From the NCBI GenBank assembly GCA_934725575.1, contig CAKVCK010000020.1, forward strand, positions 14,792 through 78,791: a stretch of 64,000 nt of DNA. Reading direction: 5' to 3'. Positions 44,993 to 53,495 of this stretch are shown one piece after another (position 1 is the first letter of the stretch; every line of letters starts with the position of its first letter). This DNA comes from an uncultured Bacteroidales bacterium (lineage in GTDB: Bacteria > Bacteroidota > Bacteroidia > Bacteroidales > UBA932). Made by a program: the position numbers and the translations under genes. Under the pieces are notes generated by a model. That model was not told where the DNA came from. It saw only the letters and a program-made list of their open reading frames with translations, and ran no database searches.

Positions 44993-46285
44993 TTAGAGAA
45001 CGTTGATTATGAAGTAGTTCTTCTTGCCTTTCTGGGCGAGGATGTACTTCCCGTCCACGATGTCCTTCTCGGAGATCTCGTACTCGATGTCGGCCACCTT
45101 GTCCTTGTTGATGCTCACACCGTTGCCCTGAACCATCTTCCTGGCCTCTCCCTTTGATGGGAAGACCGGTGTCTTCACGGCGAGGAAGTCAAGGATGTCG
45201 CAAGGAAGGTCTGATCTCTGAATATCAAAGGTCGGCACGCCGCTGAATACTGCGAGGAACGTCTTCTCGTCCAGTTTCCTCAGCTCGTCGGAAGTCGAGT
45301 TGCCGAACAGCATCTTGGACGCGGAGACCGCGTTGGCATATTCATCAGCCCCGTGGATCATTGTGGTAAGCTCCTTGGCGAGAAGCTGCTGGAGCGTCCT
45401 GCGGCCAGGGTCCTGACGGTGCTCCTCGATGGCGGCGTCGATTGTCTCCTTGTCAAGAAGGGTGAATATCTTGATATATCTCTCAGCGTCCTCGTCGCTG
45501 ACATTCAGCCAGAACTGGTAGAACTCGTAAGGGGAGGTCTTCTCCGGATCGAGCCAGATGTTGCCTTTCTCCGTCTTTCCGAACTTGGTTCCGTCGGCCT
45601 TGCGTATGAGCGGGCAGGTGAGGGCGAACGCGTCGGTCTTGCCGAGCATCCTGCGGATGAGCTCAGTGCCGGTGGTGATGTTGCCCCACTGGTCGCTTCC
45701 GCCAAGCTGGAGACGGCAGCCCTTGTTCTCGTAGAGCCAGAGATAGTCGTAGCCCTGGAGCAGCTGGTAGCTGAACTCGGTGAAGGACATTCCCTCGCGT
45801 GACTCGCTGGAAAGACGCTTCTTCACGGAGTCCTTGGCCATCATATAGTTCACGGTGATGTGCTTGCCCACATCACGGATGAAGTTCAGGAAAGAGTAGT
45901 TTTTCATCCAGTCGTAGTTGTTCACTAGCTCCGCCTTGTTAGGCGCGTCGGAGTCGAAGTCAAGGATCCTTGACAGCTGCTTCTTGATGCCCGCGATGTT
46001 GTGCTGGAGGGTCTCCTCGTCCAAAAGGTTCCTTTCCTGGGATTTCATCGACGGGTCACCGATCATTCCGGTCGCTCCTCCGATCAGGGCGATAGGCTTG
46101 TGCCCGCACTGCTGGAAGTGCTTCAGGATCATGATGCTGACAAGGTGGCCGATGTGCAGGGAGTCAGCCGTCGGGTCGATTCCCACGTAGGCTGCCTGAG
46201 GGCCTTCCATAAGTTTTTCCTCTGTTCCAGGCATAATGTCCTGGATCATTCCTCTCCATTTGAGTTCCTCTACGAAATTCTTCAT
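44993..46285 (-). CDS. tyrS: tyrosyl-tRNA synthetase
   Basis: 430 residues from ATG 46285; the frame is open further upstream but crosses the promoter region. Class I motifs: YVGIDPTADSLHIGHLVSI (HIGH box), GGATGMIGDPS, LQLGGSDQWGNITTG, and KFGKTEKGNIWLD in place of KMSKS, as usual for bacterial TyrRS. A C-terminal S4-like RNA-binding domain (about 365-430: DFLAVKTPVFPSKGEARKMV) ends the protein. Charges tRNA-Tyr in the cytoplasm. Confidence 0.97.
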   Translation of the reverse strand: MKNFVEELKWRGMIQDIMPGTEEKLMEGPQAAYVGIDPTADSLHIGHLVSIMILKHFQQCGHKPIALIGGATGMIGDPSMKSQERNLLDEETLQHNIAGIKKQLSRILDFDSDAPNKAELVNNYDWMKNYSFLNFIRDVGKHITVNYMMAKDSVKKRLSSESREGMSFTEFSYQLLQGYDYLWLYENKGCRLQLGGSDQWGNITTGTELIRRMLGKTDAFALTCPLIRKADGTKFGKTEKGNIWLDPEKTSPYEFYQFWLNVSDEDAERYIKIFTLLDKETIDAAIEEHRQDPGRRTLQQLLAKELTTMIHGADEYANAVSASKMLFGNSTSDELRKLDEKTFLAVFSGVPTFDIQRSDLPCDILDFLAVKTPVFPSKGEARKMVQGNGVSINKDKVADIEYEISEKDIVDGKYILAQKGKKNYFIINVL

Positions 46286-46369
46286 TGTATGATTCGTTTT
46301 TATTTTCAACCTTGGCGGTGTGATTTCGGGCGTTTCCGCATTTTCACACCGAATTTGTGCAAAGTTAGG

Positions 46370-46377
46370 CAAAAATA
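46370..46377 (-). promoter_or_regulatory. -7 element of tyrS
   Basis: TATTTTTG on the minus strand, exact match to TAnnTTTG; start near 46363, leader of about 78 bases. It lies three bases from the tpiA -7 box on the other strand. Confidence 0.6.
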
Positions 46378-46380
46378 ACG

Positions 46381-46388
46381 TAAATTTG
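46381..46388 (+). promoter_or_regulatory. -7 element of tpiA
   Basis: TAAATTTG, exact match to TAnnTTTG, with a TTG at 46355-46357 (23-base spacing, longer than usual). Start near 46395, leader about 34 bases. Confidence 0.6.
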
Positions 46389-46428
46389 CAGGCTGGAAAA
46401 GAAATTAACAGTTTAAAGATTAACGAAT

Positions 46429-47184
46429 ATGAGAAAGAAAATCGTTGCCGGAAACTGGAAGATGAACACAACTCTCCAGGAAGGCGTTGAACTTGCGAAG
46501 GCTGTGGCCGCCAAGTCAGTTGAGACTCCAGAGAATGTAGGGCTTATCGTGGCCCCTCCTTTCACTCATCTCGCATCCGTAGCCGAGGCTCTCAAAGGGT
46601 CAAAGGTAGAGCTTTCAGCCCAGAACTGCGCTGATCACGAGAAGGGCGCCTACACAGGCGAGGTCGCTGTGAATATGCTTACATCAGTCGGCTGCCAGTG
46701 GACCATCCTCGGACATTCTGAGAGAAGGCAGTACTACGGTGAGACAGACGAGAAGCTCGTCGAGAAGACAAAGCTCGCCCTCGCCGCCGGTCTTGGTGTG
46801 ATCCTTTGCGTTGGTGAGAATCTTGAGCAGAGAGAGGCCGGAAATCATTTCGATGTTGTTACCGAGCAGATCAAGAACGTCCTCTATAACTTCACAGCAG
46901 AGGACATGGCCAAGATCATCGTAGCTTACGAGCCGGTTTGGGCCATCGGTACAGGCAAGACCGCCACAGCTGAGCAGGCTGAGGAAATCCACGCTTGCAT
47001 CCGCAAGGTGCTTGCCGAGAAGTTCGGTGAGACCGTAGCCGAGGACACAACTATCCTCTACGGTGGAAGCTGCAAGCCTTCAAACGCCAAGGAGCTCTTC
47101 GCGCAGAAGGACATCGACGGTGGATTGATCGGTGGCGCCGCCCTCAAGGCAGACGACTTTATCGCTATAGCAAAGAGCTACTAG
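46429..47184 (+). CDS. tpiA: triosephosphate isomerase
   Basis: 251 residues, full TIM barrel. GNWKMN holds the catalytic Lys and Asn, TILGHSERR the catalytic His, and VAYEPVWAIGTGKTAT the catalytic Glu with the flexible loop; ILYGGSCKPSN and GLIGGAAL bind phosphate. Interconverts dihydroxyacetone phosphate and glyceraldehyde 3-phosphate in glycolysis. It has its own promoter, divergent from tyrS, and codon use typical for high expression. A hairpin overlaps its stop codon. Confidence 0.97.
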   Translation: MRKKIVAGNWKMNTTLQEGVELAKAVAAKSVETPENVGLIVAPPFTHLASVAEALKGSKVELSAQNCADHEKGAYTGEVAVNMLTSVGCQWTILGHSERRQYYGETDEKLVEKTKLALAAGLGVILCVGENLEQREAGNHFDVVTEQIKNVLYNFTAEDMAKIIVAYEPVWAIGTGKTATAEQAEEIHACIRKVLAEKFGETVAEDTTILYGGSCKPSNAKELFAQKDIDGGLIGGAALKADDFIAIAKSY

Positions 47185-47194
47185 CTCTTTGCTA
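47168..47194 (+). other. 12-bp hairpin spanning the tpiA stop codon
   Basis: TAGCAAAGAGCT (47168-47179) and AGCTCTTTGCTA (47183-47194) are perfect inverse complements with a three-base loop. The TAG stop is at 47182-47184. No T-run follows. Confidence 0.75.
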
Positions 47195-47203
47195 TCTTCC
47201 TCC

Positions 47204-47270
47204 AACCCCAAGTCACTTCGTGACAGCCCCTGGGGGCACGGGGAAAGGATTCCACGAAACCCCTTCGGTC
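47204..47270. repeat. dispersed intergenic palindromic repeat, copy B
   Basis: 67 bp matching 17677-17743, with the same mini-hairpin GTCACTTCGTGAC and the GGCACGGGGAAAGGATTCC core. It lies directly after tpiA and before a bidirectional terminator. Confidence 0.85.
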
Positions 47271-47306
47271 GCAACGCTCCGAGATCTGCTGGAAGGGGCT
47301 GAAAAT

Positions 47307-47337
47307 AAAAAAGGAGAGGCATTGCCTCTCCTTTTTT
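47307..47337. terminator. bidirectional terminator between tpiA and the H1-like gene
   Basis: A 15-bp perfect stem (47307-47321 with 47323-47337), six As on one side and six Ts on the other, one-base loop centre. Confidence 0.9.
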
Positions 47338-47351
47338 GGTATCGCGTCTTC

Positions 47352-47528
47352 TTACTTCTTGGACTCCTCAACAGAAACCTTTCTGAATTCCTTAAGATCC
47401 TTCATAAGTTCGAGAGCGGCCTTGCGGGCGCGTGCGCCGGCGGCCTTGTTACCCTTTTCTACCTGAGCGTCCGCGTTCTCTACGAAAACATTGAGCTCTT
47501 CCTTGATTTTAGCGACAAGATTTTCCAT
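47352..47528 (-). CDS. histone H1-like DNA-binding protein
   Basis: 58 residues. The minus-strand frame runs from the ATG at 47528 to TAA at 47352-47354. It reads MENLVAKIKEELNVF, then an Ala/Lys/Arg-rich helix GNKAAGARARKAALELMKDL, then EFRKVSVEESKK. This is the Bacteroidota Hc1-like histone family (pfam07432), small basic nucleoid proteins. A terminator lies 15 bases past its stop. No good -7 box was found in the 137 bases on its promoter side, which is AT-rich. Confidence 0.88.
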   Translation of the reverse strand: MENLVAKIKEELNVFVENADAQVEKGNKAAGARARKAALELMKDLKEFRKVSVEESKK

Positions 47529-47665
47529 TTTTTAATTTTTTGTGAATAGTTGAACTATGTGTAATGTTATAAAATTCGGCTTCGTATCACTTAACGGCGT
47601 GCAAGTTATGTAAAAAAATGTAATTAACAAATATTTCCGGCAAAAAATACTGGTTTTCCACCGCT

Positions 47666-48253
47666 TTAACCCTCATTTTCTTCTTTTTTAGGCTTGATGT
47701 TAAGCAGATTCATCGCCCTGTCCGGTCCGATGGTCGCAAAGTTTTTGACCCCCTCGATGACTCTGTCACATATTCCCGGAACAGCCGCTTTCTCTTCATC
47801 GGCAAGTTGTCCGATCACATAGTCAACCTGGGCTCCACGTGAGAAATTGTTGCCTATCCCTATCCTGATCCTGGCCCATTGCGTTGTCTCCAGCCTGGCC
47901 TGGATGTCCTTCAGTCCGTTATGTCCGCCGTCGCTTCCGTTCTTGCGCATCCTGACCGTCCCGAACGGAAGGTTCAGGTCGTCACAGATCACGATGAGGT
48001 TCTCAAGCGGAAGTTTCAGTCTGTCCATCCAGTAACGGACAGCGTTACCGCTGAGATTCATATAGGTGGAAGGCTTCAAAAGGTAGAACTTCCGTCCCTT
48101 GAATGAGATCTCGGCCACGTCACCGTAACGTTCCGTCCTGAAAACAGTATTGGATGCCTGAGCCCAGGCATCCAACACCATAAACCCCATATTGTGTCTG
48201 GTAGAAGCGTACTCCGCGCCGATGTTTCCCAATCCTGCGACAAGGTAGTTCAT
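47666..48253 (-). CDS. pth: peptidyl-tRNA hydrolase
   Basis: 195 residues from ATG 48253; upstream frame reads out of the rplY 3' end. Pth motifs: YLVAGLGNIGAEYASTRHNM with the catalytic His, LLKPSTYMNLSG with the conserved Asn, ICDDLNLPFGTVRMR with Asp, and GSDGGHNGLKDI. Recycles peptidyl-tRNAs released by stalled ribosomes. It follows rplY by 31 bases, the usual order rplY-pth in bacteria, so they are co-transcribed. Confidence 0.96.
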   Translation of the reverse strand: MNYLVAGLGNIGAEYASTRHNMGFMVLDAWAQASNTVFRTERYGDVAEISFKGRKFYLLKPSTYMNLSGNAVRYWMDRLKLPLENLIVICDDLNLPFGTVRMRKNGSDGGHNGLKDIQARLETTQWARIRIGIGNNFSRGAQVDYVIGQLADEEKAAVPGICDRVIEGVKNFATIGPDRAMNLLNIKPKKEENEG

Positions 48254-48284
48254 TCCAGTGTCTTCTTCAGAGGTTAGAGCTGGC

Positions 48285-48926
48285 TTATTCAGCAGCCGGC
48301 TCAGCAGATTCCTCAGTTGCAGTCTCGTGTTCCTCGGCACCTTCCATCTTCTCCTCGTGTGCGAGCTGCGCGGCGAGCTGACGTGTTGACTTCACGGCGC
48401 AGATGATGGTTGACTTAGGTGTTACAACGGTTACGTTCTCAACCTTGATGTCGCCGGCGACGATGCGCTTTTCGATGTCGAGCTTGGTGACGTCGAGGTT
48501 GATCGTGTCAGGAAGATCGTTCATAAGGGCGCTGATGCGAACCTCTCTGCTGACGAGAACGAACTTACCACCTCTCTGTACTCCGACAGGGTGACCGCTC
48601 ACAACAACCGGAACCTTGATGGTCACAGGCTTGTCCTCAGTTACCGCGAGGAAGTCGGCGTGAAGGCAGTTGTCCTTTACAGGATGGTACTGAAGCTCGT
48701 GAACGACAGCTGTGTAGGCTTTGCCGTTGTCGAGTTTGATGTCGATGATGAATGACGCCGGAGTGTGGGTGATTCCCATAAGGTCTCTTTCAGTCACTGT
48801 GAAGAGAACGTTCTCCAGACCTGGTCCGTAGAGGTTGCAAGGAACGAGACCCTGCTTACGGAATGCTTTGATCACGGCCTTGTTGCCGACTTCGCGGACT
48901 TTGCCGTTAAGCTCAAAATGCTTCAT
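48285..48926 (-). CDS. rplY: 50S ribosomal protein L25 (CTC form)
   Basis: 213 residues, the long general-stress (Ctc/TL5) form. N-terminal 5S-rRNA-binding domain (about 1-95: NGKVREVGNKAVIKAFRKQG, VPCNLYGPG, VHELQYHPVKDNCLHADFL) and the beta-rich C-terminal domain (100-190: VPVVVSGHPVGVQRGGKF, IVAGDIKVENVTVV). An acidic Glu/Ala tail ends the protein. Binds 5S rRNA in the large subunit. Has a perfect promoter about 80 bases upstream. Confidence 0.96.
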   Translation of the reverse strand: MKHFELNGKVREVGNKAVIKAFRKQGLVPCNLYGPGLENVLFTVTERDLMGITHTPASFIIDIKLDNGKAYTAVVHELQYHPVKDNCLHADFLAVTEDKPVTIKVPVVVSGHPVGVQRGGKFVLVSREVRISALMNDLPDTINLDVTKLDIEKRIVAGDIKVENVTVVTPKSTIICAVKSTRQLAAQLAHEEKMEGAEEHETATEESAEPAAE

Positions 48927-49013
48927 TGTTTTGTTGTTTAAAATGTGTTACTCAGTTCCGGACCGCCCGGAACCCCATTGCACCAAAAGCGTCGCCGCTT
49001 TGTAATTGCGGCG

Positions 49014-49044
49014 CAAAGATAGGAATATTTTGGTTACCTCACAA
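49014..49044 (-). promoter_or_regulatory. promoter of rplY-pth
   Basis: On the minus strand TTG (49042-49044) and TATCTTTG (49014-49021) are spaced by 20 bases, a perfect match. The -33 box lies inside the 3' end of the protease gene. Leader about 80 bases. Confidence 0.85.
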
Positions 49045-50359
49045 GCCCCGTGGCCTTATTCCAAGGTTCCTTCTTATAATAGGAGTCAAGAAGCGGGGTG
49101 CCGGCACACGGCAGGTAGATGCTGAAGCCGGAATATTCAGTGATGTCGAAAGTGGCGAGGAATTGCGGGGTGGCATCCCTGTAGACCACGCAGCGGTCGA
49201 TGGCGTCGTTGACCGCTCTCAGTTCCTCTTCGTTGGAGATGCATTTCCGGAATGTGTCCATGAGGTCGAAGAAATAGTGCCTGTCATTCCTGAAATAGCC
49301 TTGGATCAGATGTGTGGGCGCGTTGGACAATGTGTCGGAGTACTCCCGGAACAAATCCGAGCAGACCCTTGCCAGATTGTCCAGCCCGTCGGTGCGGACC
49401 AGGTTGATCGTTGCGGAACGATACACCCCGTTCTGCTTGTCGTACATCCCGAACGAATCCTTGAGGAGGCCTTCAAGGTCGGGAGTCGTCCTGTCAAGGA
49501 GAAAAGAGGTGATCTTGGTGTAGTCGAACATACCGTCGCCCAGTACCTCCGCAGGAGAAAGGCCAAGATAGTCAGCCTTGTCCTTGAGTCCGTAGGCCAC
49601 TTCAACCCCGCCGGTGAAACACATGTCGAAAAGCAGGTAGTCGAGATGGTAGGGAATCGCGTCGGCGAACTCGCTGACACTCATCTCGTGGCCGTAATAA
49701 CTGCCCTTTATGTAGTCCTGTCCGATCGAGCGAGTCATACCGTAGAACGGATCGGTGTCGGGCAGATCTCCTTCCGGGACGGGAAGCCTTGGATGTCCAA
49801 CGCTTTGCACGGCGATGCCTTGCCTGGACGTGCCAACCTCTCCCTTATGGTCATCCTCGAATCTGGACGGGCTGTAATAGTAGCCGGCGGGAAGCCATCC
49901 TGATCCGTGCGATGAGACCACCAGTCCGTACCCTTTGGCGGGGAACTTCTCCTTGACGAGAGTCAGCACCTCGCTGAGGGTGGAGGGGGACGCTGCGATG
50001 GTCTCCTTGCCGAACACCTTGAGGGTGTCGGAGATCACTTTCCCTTTCGAGGTCTTGTAGATGCGTCTGAGATAGGAGTTTACGGGGGTGTGGCCGTTCT
50101 CGGCGATTCTTGAATATACCAGAAGCACGTCGCCGTACTTTCCAGGAATATGCCCCGCCGGAAGACCCTTTTGCTGGTCTTCCATATTTCTTCTCATGTA
50201 TGACCCGATGTCGTTGAACGCGCATTCGTAGAAAAGCAGGACTCTGCGGTCGGCGCTTTCCGGTTCTTCGGTATTGTGTCTGTTCTTGTCGCATCCAAAA
50301 GCCGCTGTCATGACGAGAGCCGCGGCAAGAAACCTTATGATTGTCCTTATGATGTTCAT
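49034..50359 (-). CDS. clostripain-family (C11) cysteine protease, lipoprotein
   Basis: 441 residues from ATG 50359; extension upstream crosses the divergent promoter region. Lipobox MTAAFGCDKN. The caspase-like catalytic pair is visible: His in GLVVSSHGSGWLPAG and Cys in YLLFDMCFTGGVEVAYGL. The middle holds FEDDHKGEVGTSRQGIAV, where self-cleavage may occur. C11 proteases cut after basic residues and many in gut Bacteroidales are secreted. No inhibitor or partner gene is adjacent; divergent from the DPP III gene. Confidence 0.87.
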   Translation of the reverse strand: MNIIRTIIRFLAAALVMTAAFGCDKNRHNTEEPESADRRVLLFYECAFNDIGSYMRRNMEDQQKGLPAGHIPGKYGDVLLVYSRIAENGHTPVNSYLRRIYKTSKGKVISDTLKVFGKETIAASPSTLSEVLTLVKEKFPAKGYGLVVSSHGSGWLPAGYYYSPSRFEDDHKGEVGTSRQGIAVQSVGHPRLPVPEGDLPDTDPFYGMTRSIGQDYIKGSYYGHEMSVSEFADAIPYHLDYLLFDMCFTGGVEVAYGLKDKADYLGLSPAEVLGDGMFDYTKITSFLLDRTTPDLEGLLKDSFGMYDKQNGVYRSATINLVRTDGLDNLARVCSDLFREYSDTLSNAPTHLIQGYFRNDRHYFFDLMDTFRKCISNEEELRAVNDAIDRCVVYRDATPQFLATFDITEYSGFSIYLPCAGTPLLDSYYKKEPWNKATGLVR

Positions 50360-50465
50360 AATTTGTCCTTTAAGTCGGGGGCTGGATTGTCTAGCCCCGA
50401 CAGATGACAAATATACGGAAATTCCTGAATAATGGTTATATTTACGAGCCAAAAAACAAATTTTT

Positions 50466-52472
50466 ATGAATATAGGAGTAAAGATGATTCTATCTATCGG
50501 AGCCGCCGCCGCTCTCTGCTCGTGCGGCCAAGGGGAAAAGGAAGCCCAAAGCAATGATTTCCACTACCTTCTGGACGAGTTTGCCGACCTCAAGGTGATC
50601 CGTTTCCAAGTGCCGGGCTGGGACGCTCTGAGCCTCAGGCAGAAGGAATATGCCTACCATCTTTCTGAGGCCGCCAAGCTGGGCCGCGACATCACCTGGG
50701 ACCAGTACTGCAAGTGGAACCTCCCGATACGGCACGTGGTCGAGGATATTCTCAATGAATATAAAGGCGACCGTGAATGCGCTGATTTCCAGAACTTCAC
50801 CGTCTACGCCAAGAGGCTTTTCTTCGCCAACGGCATCCATCACCACTATTCCGAGGACAAGTTCTTCCCGGAGTGCCCGAAGGAATATTTCCGGAGCCTG
50901 ATGGAGGCTGTCGGTGACGTGGAACAGGCCACTGAGCTGCTTGAGGTGATATATTCACCGGACATCTACCCTCAGCGCCGTTCCACTTCCAAGACAGGCG
51001 ACATCGTGGAGCTTTCCGCTGTGAATTTCTATGACGGCGTGACACGCGAGGAGGTTGATAAATATTACAATTCTATGATGGATCCGAACGACAAGACCCC
51101 GATCTCCTACGGCCTTAACACAAAGGTAGTCAAGGAGGACGGCAAGGTGGTCGAGAAGCCTTGGAAGGTCGGAGGAATCTACGGTCCGGCTCTGGAGAAG
51201 ATCTGCGCCGAACTGGAGAAGGCCGCCGCTGTGGCCGAGACCGATCTTCAGAAAGAGGCGATAGGAAAGCTTGTGGAGTATTACAGGACAGGCGATTTGA
51301 AGACTTGGGATGATTTCAACATTGACTGGGTTCAGGACACCGTCGGCACGATCGACTTCATCAACGGATTCATCGAGGACTATGACGATCCGCTCGGACG
51401 CAAGGCCACATGGGAGGGCTATGTGAATATGAAGGATTCAGCGGCTTCCGCCCGTACGGAGGTCCTGAGCGCCAACGCGCAGTGGTTCGAGGACAATTCT
51501 CCGGTTGATCCGCGTTTCCGCAAGCCTCACGTCAAGGGCGTTTCCGCCAAGGTTGTGGACGGCATCACCCTCGCCGGAGCCACCTATCCTGCCACTCCGA
51601 TCGGAATCAACCTTCCGAACGCCGACTGGATCAGACGTGACTACGGCTCGAAATCCGTGACCATCGCCAACATCACCCACGCCTACGACTATGCCGCCCA
51701 GGAGTCGCCGAAGAGCACCTTGACAGAGTTCGCCTACGATCAGGCCGAGATCGACGCCTACAAGAAGTACGGTCCGTACACCGACGAGATCCACACCGAC
51801 CTCCACGAGTGCCTCGGCCACGGTTCCGGACAACTCCTTCCAGGAGTTTCCTCAACGGCTTTGGGTGAGTATCAGTCAACTCTTGAGGAGGCCCGCGCCG
51901 ACTTGTTCGGCCTTTATTATATGGCTGATCCTAAACTGGTTGAGCTTGGCATTATGCCGAACGCCGAGGCCTACAAGCCGGCATATTCAAACTACATCAG
52001 GAACGGTCTGTTCGTTCAGTTCACACGTGTCGAGCTTGGCAAGCAGAACACCGAGGCGCATATGCAGAACCGCAAGCTGATCGCCGAGTGGTGCTATGAG
52101 AAGGGGGCCGCCCGTGGAGTCATCGAGAAGAAGATGCGTGACGGCAAGACCTATTTTGTAGTGAATGACTACGAGGCTCTCCGCGGTCTGTTCGCCGAGC
52201 TTCTCGCCGAGATCCAGAGAATCAAGTCCGAAGGCGACTACGCCGCCGGCAAGAATCTCGTTGAGACCTACGCTGTCAACATCGATCCTCAGCTCCACAA
52301 GGAGGTTCTTGAGAGGTATGCCGCGCTGAACCTCAAGCCTTACGGAGGATTCGTCAATCCGGACATCATCCCTGTCGAGAAGGACGGCAAGGTCATTGAC
52401 TACAAGATCGTCTATGTGGACAACTACCTCCAGCAGCAACTTGACTACGGCAAGAAATACCGTACACTCTAA
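50466..52472 (+). CDS. dipeptidyl peptidase III-like metallopeptidase (M49), lipoprotein
   Basis: 668 residues; signal with lipobox AALCSCGQGEK, so probably periplasmic or outer-membrane anchored (an alternative ATG six codons later would also keep the signal). The zinc motif is HECLGH, the five-spaced HExxGH typical of M49, followed about 50 residues later by EEARADLFGLYY, the third ligand. FAYDQAEIDAYKKYGPYTDEIH precedes the motif. It removes dipeptides from peptide N-termini. A near-match -7 box (TATATTTA) lies about 30 bases upstream. Confidence 0.93.
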   Translation: MNIGVKMILSIGAAAALCSCGQGEKEAQSNDFHYLLDEFADLKVIRFQVPGWDALSLRQKEYAYHLSEAAKLGRDITWDQYCKWNLPIRHVVEDILNEYKGDRECADFQNFTVYAKRLFFANGIHHHYSEDKFFPECPKEYFRSLMEAVGDVEQATELLEVIYSPDIYPQRRSTSKTGDIVELSAVNFYDGVTREEVDKYYNSMMDPNDKTPISYGLNTKVVKEDGKVVEKPWKVGGIYGPALEKICAELEKAAAVAETDLQKEAIGKLVEYYRTGDLKTWDDFNIDWVQDTVGTIDFINGFIEDYDDPLGRKATWEGYVNMKDSAASARTEVLSANAQWFEDNSPVDPRFRKPHVKGVSAKVVDGITLAGATYPATPIGINLPNADWIRRDYGSKSVTIANITHAYDYAAQESPKSTLTEFAYDQAEIDAYKKYGPYTDEIHTDLHECLGHGSGQLLPGVSSTALGEYQSTLEEARADLFGLYYMADPKLVELGIMPNAEAYKPAYSNYIRNGLFVQFTRVELGKQNTEAHMQNRKLIAEWCYEKGAARGVIEKKMRDGKTYFVVNDYEALRGLFAELLAEIQRIKSEGDYAAGKNLVETYAVNIDPQLHKEVLERYAALNLKPYGGFVNPDIIPVEKDGKVIDYKIVYVDNYLQQQLDYGKKYRTL

Positions 52473-53348
52473 GTGGACCTGACAGAAAGAATATTACAGG
52501 ACTACACTTCCTATCTGAAGATCGAGCGTGCGATGTCACCCAACACGGTGGCATCGTACTCTTCTGATGTGAGGAAATTCTTCTCCGCCGTGAAAGTGTC
52601 TCCGTCCGAGGTGGCCACGAAGGACATAGGTGACTATCTTTCGTCTTTGGATGGCCTGTCGAAACGCTCGCAGGCCAGACTCTTGAGCTCCCTGTGCTCT
52701 TTCTTCGACTGGCAGGTCCTTGAAGGTGACAGAAAGGAGAACCCCTGCGATCCTATAGAGCCTCCGAAAAAAGGCCGTTATCTGCCCTCCGTGCTTTCCG
52801 TGGAGGAGGTGGAGGCGATAATGGATTCGGTTGATATGTCTTCCTGGACGGGTAAACGTGACCGGGCCATCCTTGAGGTCCTGTACGGATGCGGACTCCG
52901 TGTCTCGGAGGCGGTCGGGCTCAGGATTTCGTACGTCTATCTGGATGAGTGCTTTGTCCGCGTTGTCGGCAAAGGCAACAAGGAACGGATTGTCCCGATG
53001 GGGGAGATGGCTGCCACGGCTGTCAGGAATTACCTGTCTGTCAGGCCCGATCCGTATGGACCTGAGTACGATGACATCCTGTTCCTGAACCGCTTCGGCA
53101 AGTCGTTGAGCCGAGTCTCGATGTTCAACATCGTCAAGCGGCAGGCGATGCTCGCCGGAATCCACAAGGAGATCTCTCCGCACACGTTCCGCCACTCTTT
53201 CGCAACCCATCTCATCGAGAACGGTGCCGACCTTCGTGTCGTCCAGGATATGCTCGGCCACGAAAGTATCACAACCACCGAAATCTACACCCACATCGAT
53301 AGTTCCACCTGGCAGCAATCCATCCTGTCGCACCATCCGAGAAAATAA
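52473..53348 (+). CDS. xerD: tyrosine recombinase XerD
   Basis: 291 residues starting with GTG immediately after the DPP III stop (no gap). N-terminal SAM-like domain (about 1-85) and catalytic domain with Arg in GCGLRVSEAVGLR, Lys in GKGNKERIVPMG, the HTFRHSFATH box, LGHESITTTEIYTH with the nucleophilic Tyr. Housekeeping dimer-resolution recombinase acting at dif with XerC. Length and motifs fit XerD rather than an element integrase; no att-like repeats were seen around it. Confidence 0.94.
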   Translation: MDLTERILQDYTSYLKIERAMSPNTVASYSSDVRKFFSAVKVSPSEVATKDIGDYLSSLDGLSKRSQARLLSSLCSFFDWQVLEGDRKENPCDPIEPPKKGRYLPSVLSVEEVEAIMDSVDMSSWTGKRDRAILEVLYGCGLRVSEAVGLRISYVYLDECFVRVVGKGNKERIVPMGEMAATAVRNYLSVRPDPYGPEYDDILFLNRFGKSLSRVSMFNIVKRQAMLAGIHKEISPHTFRHSFATHLIENGADLRVVQDMLGHESITTTEIYTHIDSSTWQQSILSHHPRK

Positions 53349-53423
53349 GTTATACCCTCGCCAGATTGAACATACATTCCAAATGAATATGCCGCCGGGG
53401 GAAATCCTTTATTGGATGAAGAA

Positions 53424-53453
53424 TTGCATCAAAATGTTTTTTCCTTATATTTG
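53424..53453 (+). promoter_or_regulatory. promoter of the DUF4332 gene
   Basis: TTG at 53424-53426, 19 bases, TATATTTG at 53446-53453. Leader about 36 bases. A strong match, suggesting high constitutive expression. Confidence 0.8.
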
Positions 53454-53495
53454 ACAATCGTTGTACAAGACAATAACATTTAAAACTTATAAAAA

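Noticed and set aside
48926..49903. 325-codon plus-strand frame opposite the clostripain-like gene
   Set aside because: Shadow of a well-supported minus-strand gene and of the rplY promoter region; no domain seen.
52473..53348. Mobile-element integrase
   Set aside because: Length, motif set and housekeeping neighbours fit XerD; no element boundaries are nearby.
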